A stretch of DNA of 11,844 nucleotides from SKVL01 sp964559575 (GTDB lineage: Bacteria > Patescibacteriota > Minisyncoccia > Phycocordibacterales > CSBR16-193), in contig CAZLGQ010000018.1 of the NCBI GenBank assembly GCA_964559575.1, positions 1 through 11,844 on the forward strand, written 5' to 3'. Below are positions 8,088 to 11,844 of this stretch, piece after piece. Positions within the stretch are counted from its first letter, which is position 1. Each line of letters begins with the position of its first letter. The translations under genes were made by a program, and so were the position numbers. Below the pieces are notes generated by a model. That model was given only the letters and a program-made list of their open reading frames with translations. It ran no database searches and was not told where the DNA came from.

Positions 8088-8360
8088 TTAAGCCCTTTTT
8101 TTTATATTAAGTTTTTCCATTAAAGAATCAAATCTTTTTCCGGATTTTTTTTGAAGGTAATTCATTTGTTTTCTTCTATCAGCAACTAGTTGCAATAGTC
8201 CCCTTCTTGAGTGTACATCCTTAGGGTGTTCTTTTAAGTGATCTGAAACTTCTTTAATTCTTTCTGTTAATAAAGTTATTTGAACTTCAGGTGAACCTGT
8301 GTCACTTTCGTGAACAGCTACTTTTTTTAATAGTTTTTCTTTTTTTGTTTTTGTTACCAT
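8088..8360 (-). CDS. rpsO: 30S ribosomal protein S15
   Basis: Primary 16S rRNA-binding protein of the small-subunit platform. The hallmark segments are present: HESDTGSPEVQITLLTERI and DVHSRRGLLQLVADRRKQM. From the ATG at 8360 the product is 90 aa, the usual S15 length (about 89). A GTG six codons upstream (8378) is in frame, but it lies upstream of the promoter's -10 hexamer and gives an atypical extension, so I reject it. The extended -10 promoter ends only 8 bases before this ATG, so the mRNA is probably leaderless. That would leave no room for the leader-based S15 autoregulation known from E. coli. First gene of the minus-strand block, followed after 15 bp by the NYN gene. Confidence 0.96.
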   Translation of the reverse strand: MVTKTKKEKLLKKVAVHESDTGSPEVQITLLTERIKEVSDHLKEHPKDVHSRRGLLQLVADRRKQMNYLQKKSGKRFDSLMEKLNIKKRA

Positions 8361-8368
8361 AGGATTTG

Positions 8369-8397
8369 AATATATCACACAAAAAAGCTTTTTACAA
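8369..8397 (-). promoter_or_regulatory. Extended -10 promoter for rpsO (predicted leaderless start)
   Basis: On the minus strand, TTGTAA (8392-8397) and TATATT (8369-8374) are 17 bp apart. The -10 is preceded by TGA, giving the extended form TG-N-TATATT. Eight bases separate the -10 hexamer from the rpsO ATG, so transcription should start at or within one or two bases of the ATG. Confidence 0.65.
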
Positions 8398-8512
8398 CCC
8401 TTTTGTTTACCTTGTTTTTTATTAATTATATTAATTTTTTTGTAAAAAACCTTGATTTTTAAACTGATTTTAAATTCTAGTTAAAATGTTAATATTGTGC
8501 GACTCAAAATTA

Positions 8513-8521
8513 TGTTATTAT
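8513..8521 (+). promoter_or_regulatory. Extended -10 promoter for the Xer recombinase gene
   Basis: TGTTATTAT contains the TG-N extension (8513-8515) and a 5-of-6 -10 hexamer TATTAT (8516-8521). Seven bases remain before the ATG at 8529, again predicting a leaderless or nearly leaderless mRNA. No convincing -35 lies at the right distance (TTGTGC at 8495-8500 would need a 15-bp spacer), which is tolerable for an extended -10 promoter. The local sequence is AT-rich, so a chance match is possible. Confidence 0.45.
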
Positions 8522-8528
8522 TAATATT

Positions 8529-9458
8529 ATGGAAATTGAAGATCTTAAAAAACAGTTTCTTGAGTACTTAGAGATAGAGAGAGGTCGTAGTTTAAAAACT
8601 ATTGAGAATTATGATCGTTATCTTTCAAATTTTATATCTTTTTCTAAAATATCAAGACCCGCTGAAATAACAGACGATCTAATAAGATCTTACCGTCTTT
8701 GGTTGAATAGAAGACCTTCAGGAAAGAGTTATGAAGGGGTTTCTGAAACACTTAAAAAAAATACTCAAAATTACTATCTTATAGCTCTTAGGGCCTTTTT
8801 GAAGTATTTAATGAAAAGAGGGGTAAAATCCTTGTCTCCTGATCGTATAGAGTTGGCAAAGAGTTCTGAACGTTCTTTGGATCTTATATCGGTTTTAGAA
8901 TTAGAAAGACTCCTATCGGCTCCTGAGGGAAGTGATATTAAGTCCAAAAGAGATAAGGCTCTTTTGGAGACACTGTTTTCAACAGGTTTGCGTGTTTCTG
9001 AGTTATGCTCTCTTTCTAGGGATATTGATCCGGATGCCGGAGAGTTATCTATAAGAGGAAAAGGTGATAAAGTTAGGGTTGTTTTTGTATCTGAAAGAGC
9101 TGCTGAGGCCATAAAAGATTATTTAAACGAACGTACTGATGTTGATGATGCGCTTTTTATACAACTTAGTAAAAATAAAGAATCAAAAGAAGAAAAACGT
9201 TTAACTCCAAGGTCTGTTGAAAGGACTGTTCAGAAATATGCAAAAAAGGCGGGAATAACTAAAAAAGTTACTCCTCATGTTATTCGTCATAGCTTTGCCA
9301 CAGATCTTTTAAGAAACGGTGCTGATATAAGATCAGTTCAAGCGATCTTGGGACATGCTAATATAGGTACAACTCAAGTTTATACTCATGTAACAGACGC
9401 ACACTTAAAAAAAGTTCACAAACAGTTTCATCAAAAAAATAAGAAAAAAGACATTTAA
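8529..9458 (+). CDS. xerC: Xer-family tyrosine recombinase (XerC/XerD-like)
   Basis: Site-specific recombinase of 309 aa, expected to resolve chromosome dimers at a dif site with or without a partner. The N-terminal SAM-like core-binding domain spans about 1-105. The catalytic domain carries all expected residues: Arg155 (STGLRVSEL), Lys178 in the GKG hairpin, His250 and Arg253 (TPHVIRHSFA), His276 (LGHANIGTTQ) and nucleophile Tyr285. The length and the ending THVTDAHLKKVHKQFH are those of Xer proteins, not of phage or integron integrases. XerC and XerD cannot be told apart from this sequence alone; this may be the only Xer in the genome. It is divergent from rpsO and borders the parS-bearing region. 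Its last codons and stop form part of an 18-bp inverted repeat. No dif-like site was recognised nearby. Confidence 0.93.
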   Translation: MEIEDLKKQFLEYLEIERGRSLKTIENYDRYLSNFISFSKISRPAEITDDLIRSYRLWLNRRPSGKSYEGVSETLKKNTQNYYLIALRAFLKYLMKRGVKSLSPDRIELAKSSERSLDLISVLELERLLSAPEGSDIKSKRDKALLETLFSTGLRVSELCSLSRDIDPDAGELSIRGKGDKVRVVFVSERAAEAIKDYLNERTDVDDALFIQLSKNKESKEEKRLTPRSVERTVQKYAKKAGITKKVTPHVIRHSFATDLLRNGADIRSVQAILGHANIGTTQVYTHVTDAHLKKVHKQFHQKNKKKDI

Positions 9459-9504
9459 AAGACATTAGAACTTATCCACAGTTTACGTCTTTTAAATGTC
9501 TTTT
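9446..9504. repeat. 18-bp perfect inverted repeat spanning the xer stop codon
   Basis: Left arm AAAAGACATTTAAAAGAC (9446-9463) and right arm GTCTTTTAAATGTCTTTT (9487-9504) are exact reverse complements, with a 23-base loop. The left part is also a tandem repeat of an 11-mer, AAAAGACATT(T/A), at 9446-9456 and 9457-9467. The left arm includes the last two codons and TAA of xer. As RNA it would fold into a long, AT-rich hairpin followed by ATTATG, so it may act as the xer terminator. As DNA its loop holds a perfect DnaA box. Confidence 0.85.
9472..9480 (+). promoter_or_regulatory. DnaA box (TTATCCACA)
   Basis: Exact match to the high-affinity E. coli R1-type DnaA box, centred in the loop of the flanking inverted repeat. 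It is the only perfect box in the region. A weaker relative, TGTGCATTA (reverse strand TAATGCACA, one mismatch to TTATNCACA), lies at 10245-10253. One box alone can occur by chance; the parS neighbours make it more credible. Confidence 0.55.
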
Positions 9505-9602
9505 ATTATGTTATTCTTTAATCAGACAGAGAAGATAATGTGCACAAATCTCCTCTGGTAGTGAAGTGGACTGTTCCTTATGTTCTTTTAATACCGGTTT
9601 TT

Positions 9603-9677
9603 CTTTGAAGAAAAATAAAATAAAATAAAATAAATCTCTCTCATCTCTCTCTCAAATCTCTCCTTATTTCTTCAAAG
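9603..9677. repeat. AAAAT pentamers and TC tract inside an 11-bp inverted repeat
   Basis: CTTTGAAGAAA (9603-9613) and TTTCTTCAAAG (9667-9677) are exact reverse complements. Between them lie four tandem AAAAT units plus AAAT (9612-9635), then a nearly pure pyrimidine run of TC dinucleotides (9635-9653) and a second AAATCTCTCC (9654-9663). The strand asymmetry of purines then pyrimidines is striking. It could be a helically unstable or unwinding element, or part of a structured RNA. Confidence 0.7.
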
Positions 9678-9680
9678 GCA

Positions 9681-9755
9681 ATACAACCCCCCATCAAGTA
9701 GTTTGTTAATTAGCATTATAAAAAAACAACTCATTATGAGGGGTTTTTGTATTTT
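9681..9755 (+). terminator. Imperfect hairpin with T-tract, possible terminator
   Basis: The outer arm ATACAACCCC at 9681-9690 can pair with GGGGTTTTTGTAT near 9739-9752. Inner segments TCA/TGA and AGTT-t-GTT/AACAACT (9699-9706 with 9726-9732) add pairs around an A-rich loop. GGGGTTTTTGTATTTTT follows. The stem has mismatches and a bulge. It could end a + strand transcript from xer or an unrecognised RNA in 9505-9680. I see no known RNA family. Confidence 0.35.
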
Positions 9756-10025
9756 TAAGATCATATTTTATTTATTAAACCCTTTTAGTATATTTAAAGC
9801 TTGTATTTTTAATATTCATTAAAAATAATGTTAACTATCAAGTTAATAATTAATATATTTTAAATTTAGTTAAGTAATACTTCTACTGATTTAAAGAGAG
9901 TTTTGTTTTTTTAAATTTTCAACTATTTATTTTTTAGATATGTTTTAATTTAAAGTGCCGGTTTTTACTTATTTGATACTTTTTATTTTTGATCTGTTGT
10001 ATTAAATAGTTCTATTGATAGTTTA

Positions 10026-10041
10026 TGTTTCACATGAAACG
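10026..10041. other. parS: parS site 1 (variant centre)
   Basis: TGTTTCACATGAAACG matches the ParB-binding consensus TGTTTCACGTGAAACA except for A in place of G in the centre and the last base. The change breaks the palindrome. The surrounding bases are AT-rich. Confidence 0.75.
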
Positions 10042-10097
10042 TTTTGTTTTTATATATTTACTGTTAAAAACCGTTATTTTTATTAAAATTATTTTTT

Positions 10098-10113
10098 TGT
10101 TTCACGTGAAACA
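10098..10113. other. parS: parS site 2 (perfect)
   Basis: TGTTTCACGTGAAACA, a perfect 16-bp palindrome identical to the canonical bacterial parS. Its centre is 72 bp from the centre of site 1. ParB is expected to load here as a CTP-dependent clamp and spread over neighbouring DNA. Confidence 0.93.
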
Positions 10114-10117
10114 TTTT

Positions 10118-10151
10118 ATATGTAAAATATTTGATACTTTATTTTACATAT
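10118..10151. repeat. 12-bp inverted repeat between parS 2 and 3
   Basis: ATATGTAAAATA (10118-10129) and TATTTTACATAT (10140-10151) are exact reverse complements around a 10-base loop. The loop region also carries ATTTGATACTTT (10129-10140), which occurs a second time at 9971-9982. In DNA this AT-rich, chance palindromes are fairly likely; length 12 with a short loop is still notable. Confidence 0.6.
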
Positions 10152-10257
10152 TTTTTAAACATAAGATCTGTTTTAGCTATGTTTTATAAATAAATATGGC
10201 TTAAAAACTTATTTTGGGGTTTTTTAAACAGAATTTTTAGGTTTTGTGCATTAGAGA

Positions 10258-10273
10258 TGTTTCACGTGAAACA
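10258..10273. other. parS: parS site 3 (perfect)
   Basis: TGTTTCACGTGAAACA, identical to site 2, centre-to-centre distance 160 bp. A strongly degenerate relative, CGTTCTTTATGAAACG (10291-10306), follows and probably does not bind. Confidence 0.93.
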
Positions 10274-10325
10274 TATAATTTATTTAAAAACGTTCTTTAT
10301 GAAACGCTTATTTATATTAAAAATA

Positions 10326-10341
10326 GGTTTCACGTGAAACT
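10326..10341. other. parS: parS site 4 (perfect core, abuts the CCA gene)
   Basis: GGTTTCACGTGAAACT keeps the full 14-bp palindromic core GTTTCACGTGAAAC (10327-10340); only the outermost bases differ. Its centre is 68 bp from site 3. It touches the stop codon of the minus-strand CCA-enzyme gene (10341-10343), so any transcript of that gene running past its stop would cross all four sites. Confidence 0.9.
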
Positions 10342-11810
10342 TATTTTACTTTATATTCCTGCATTAGTTTTTTAATACGTTCTTCTTCTGCCTTTTCTTT
10401 AGTTATTTTACCCCTTTTTCCCATTTTTTCTAATTCTTTTTCACTCATTTTAGACATTTCTTTACTACGTTTTGTTAAATGATCTTTTGTATTTAAAGAA
10501 GGATCTTCTATAACTTCTTCCAGTAATGCATGAAGAATGAAGCCTATTTTAGGACCTGGATTTAGTCCTGTTGTTTCTATAATATAATTACCATCTATTG
10601 CTAGGTTTTTTACAGATACAGGATCTGATAGTACTTTTTTGATCATTGCTTGGTATTTTCTTAACCTGTAGGGCTGTTCTTTTGGTAATCCCATACCTTT
10701 CCTGTCTGCAAACCTTAATTTTATAATATCCCATATTTTGTCTTCACCGACGTTTCTTAAAAGCCTTCTTATAGCCGAAAGACTTATTTTATCGGGATCT
10801 GAGAAAAACATATGCCAACGAACCAATAAAGATACGGTTTCTATGGTTTCTTTAGGAAATTTTAGTTTTTCAAGTTCTTTTTTGGTTATTTTAGCTCCAA
10901 CAACTTCGTGACCATAAAAAGAGTAACCTTTACCTTTCTTTCTACGTGTATAAGGTTTTCCAACATCATGAAAAAGAGCTGATAATCTTATTTCTAAAGA
11001 CCAATTATTATCTGCTGCGTGTTGAAGAGCATAAAGAGAGTGATCAAAAACATCGTATTTATGAGCACCTAACTGTTCTATGTTTATGGTTTTTTCTAAT
11101 TCCGGTGATATGTAGCTTAAAATTTTAAGTCTACGAGCCATTTCTAAGGCAGAGGAAGGTTGTGATGATAGTATGATACGTATAAATTCATCTCTTATTC
11201 TTTCTTTTGATATATAAGAAAGAATTTCACGTTTTTTATACATGGCATTTAAAGTTTTTTCTTCCACTGTTAGATTAAATTCCGCTTGTAATCTAATAGC
11301 TCTTAATATTCTTAATCCATCTTCTTCAAAACGCTCATACGGATCTCCTACAGCTCTTATTAGACCGTTTTTCAGGTCTTCCTGTCCTTTGTATGGATCA
11401 ATGAAAGAAAACGTCTCAGGATCAAAAGCAATAGCGTTAATGGTAAAGTCTCTTCTTTTTAGGTCTTCTTTTATATTTTTTCCAAATTTTACAGAATCCG
11501 GACGTCTTTTGTCGGAATAAGTCCCTTCTGTTCTGTATGGAGTTATTTCTATAACTTTTAGATTTTCATTTTCAGTTTCTTTATTTACAACACCTACGGT
11601 ACCGAAGTTGTTTTCGTAATAAGTGTTTTCAAAAAGTGAAATTATCTGTTCAGGAGAAGCATCAGTAGTAATATCCCAGTCTTTGGGTTTTCTGTTTGTT
11701 AAAATATCTCTAACACATCCTCCTACTAAATAGGATTCAAAACCTTCTTTTTTTAAGGTTTTTGTGATAAATAAAACTTCTTCCGGAATGTTGTACTGTT
11801 TTGAATTCAT
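10341..11810 (-). CDS. cca: CCA-adding tRNA nucleotidyltransferase (class II, with HD domain)
   Basis: Adds or repairs the 3'-CCA end of tRNAs without a template. The 489-aa protein shows the class II nucleotidyltransferase head: YLVGGCVRD (28-35), metal-binding DWDITTDA (Asp44 and Asp46), RRDFTINAIAFD (119-130), and the template-like ERFEEDGLRILRAIR (159-173). A C-terminal HD domain follows, with LFHDVGKP (His281, Asp282), YGHE (His301), RWHMF (His333) and FADRKG (Asp369), as in many bacterial family members with phosphohydrolase activity. The last 50 residues are a charged helix (MSEKELEKMGKRG...). Family members that only add A, only add CC, or are poly(A) polymerases look similar, so CCA addition is the most likely but not proven activity. 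ATG at 11810, AT-rich leader without Shine-Dalgarno. It faces left, toward the parS region, unlike xer. Confidence 0.93.
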   Translation of the reverse strand: MNSKQYNIPEEVLFITKTLKKEGFESYLVGGCVRDILTNRKPKDWDITTDASPEQIISLFENTYYENNFGTVGVVNKETENENLKVIEITPYRTEGTYSDKRRPDSVKFGKNIKEDLKRRDFTINAIAFDPETFSFIDPYKGQEDLKNGLIRAVGDPYERFEEDGLRILRAIRLQAEFNLTVEEKTLNAMYKKREILSYISKERIRDEFIRIILSSQPSSALEMARRLKILSYISPELEKTINIEQLGAHKYDVFDHSLYALQHAADNNWSLEIRLSALFHDVGKPYTRRKKGKGYSFYGHEVVGAKITKKELEKLKFPKETIETVSLLVRWHMFFSDPDKISLSAIRRLLRNVGEDKIWDIIKLRFADRKGMGLPKEQPYRLRKYQAMIKKVLSDPVSVKNLAIDGNYIIETTGLNPGPKIGFILHALLEEVIEDPSLNTKDHLTKRSKEMSKMSEKELEKMGKRGKITKEKAEEERIKKLMQEYKVK

Positions 11811-11844
11811 TTTAATTGTTTTAATTTTTATGTTATTAAAGTAG

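Larger units (their letters stand above)
9459..10340. other. Gene-free AT-rich region with parS cluster; candidate oriC/centromere region
   Basis: No credible gene lies between the Xer and CCA-enzyme genes; the longest frame I followed by eye from an ATG has 17 codons. In order it contains the inverted repeat with a DnaA box (9446-9504), a segment with no recognised feature (9505-9602), the pentamer/TC block (9603-9677), a T-tailed hairpin (9681-9755), a very AT-rich stretch (9781-10020; the row 9841-9900 has 10 G/C in 60), then four parS sites (10026-10341) with a 12-bp inverted repeat between the second and third. The gene block to the left points away from it. In many bacteria parS sites cluster near oriC. 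I infer a partition centromere and possibly the origin; the absence of dnaA, dnaN and parAB from the window leaves the origin part open. Confidence 0.6.

Noticed and set aside
8080..8103. AAGGG/CCCTT hairpin with a T run
   Set aside because: It reads as a terminator only on the + strand, where no gene precedes it; on the operon's strand it has no T tract and lies in the short rpsO-NYN junction.
8361..8378. In-frame GTG at 8378 as the rpsO start (96 aa)
   Set aside because: It lies upstream of the predicted -10 element and adds six residues not typical of S15; the ATG at 8360 gives the normal length.
8774..9112. 112-codon open frame on the minus strand
   Set aside because: Antisense to the Xer gene, which is unmistakable; no independent signal.
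9508..9561. 17-codon ORF starting MLFFNQTEK
   Set aside because: Too short, no ribosome-binding signal, and located in the repeat-rich non-coding region.
9505..9680. Known non-coding RNA (tRNA, tmRNA, 6S, SRP RNA)
   Set aside because: No tRNA-like arms or family hallmarks could be found by eye; a covariance-model search would settle it.
9459..9780. A dif site or attachment site next to the Xer gene
   Set aside because: No 28-bp two-arm dif-like sequence was recognised; the 18-bp arms with a 23-base loop do not fit the 11+6+11 layout.
1..11844. CRISPR array, insertion sequence or prophage
   Set aside because: No spaced direct-repeat array, transposase or phage genes are present; the tyrosine recombinase is a housekeeping Xer type.

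Overview
The window looks like a chromosomal segment of a very AT-rich bacterium. It is most probably a member of the Candidate Phyla Radiation (Patescibacteria), and my guess is the Parcubacteria/Paceibacteria side. This rests on the compact gene layout, the LysM-M23 protein with an N-terminal membrane anchor, the small DksA/TraR protein with a C-x2-C ... C-x2-H finger, the near absence of Shine-Dalgarno sequences, and the mix of housekeeping genes. TAA, TAG and TGA all end genes here, so the code is standard. The assignment is inference; no marker gene such as 16S rRNA is present.

Layout. Positions 2-64 may be the tail of a gene that begins outside the window. A sigma70-type promoter at 61-88 drives a membrane-anchored LysM/M23 cell-wall protein on the + strand (about 136-1296). 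It is convergent with a seven-gene minus-strand block running from 8360 down to 1308, in transcription order: rpsO (S15), a NYN-domain nuclease, pnp, a single-pass membrane protein of unknown function, a DksA/TraR zinc-finger protein, comM/yifB, and a phosphomannomutase/phosphoglucomutase. Several junctions are tight: ATGA between NYN and pnp, TAATG between dksA and comM. This suggests one or two operons, with the RNA-metabolism genes (rpsO, NYN, pnp) at the promoter-proximal end. A Xer-type tyrosine recombinase gene is divergent from rpsO (8529-9458, +). A class II CCA-adding enzyme gene (10341-11810, -) closes the window.

The highlight is the 882-bp gene-free region 9459-10340 between xer and the CCA gene. 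It holds four copies of the ParB centromere motif parS (three with the perfect core GTTTCACGTGAAAC, one with CACATG in the centre). It also holds a perfect DnaA box TTATCCACA in the loop of an 18-bp perfect inverted repeat, a block of AAAAT pentamers plus a TC tract enclosed by another inverted repeat, and long stretches of about 15-17% GC. Together these make it a strong candidate for the parS centromere region and possibly oriC of this chromosome. The gene block to the left is oriented away from it, as expected for leading-strand genes.

Other points: the M23 gene has no ATG/GTG/TTG start in front of its membrane segment. The divergent rpsO and xer genes each have an extended -10 element ending only 7-8 bases before their ATG, which predicts leaderless mRNAs.
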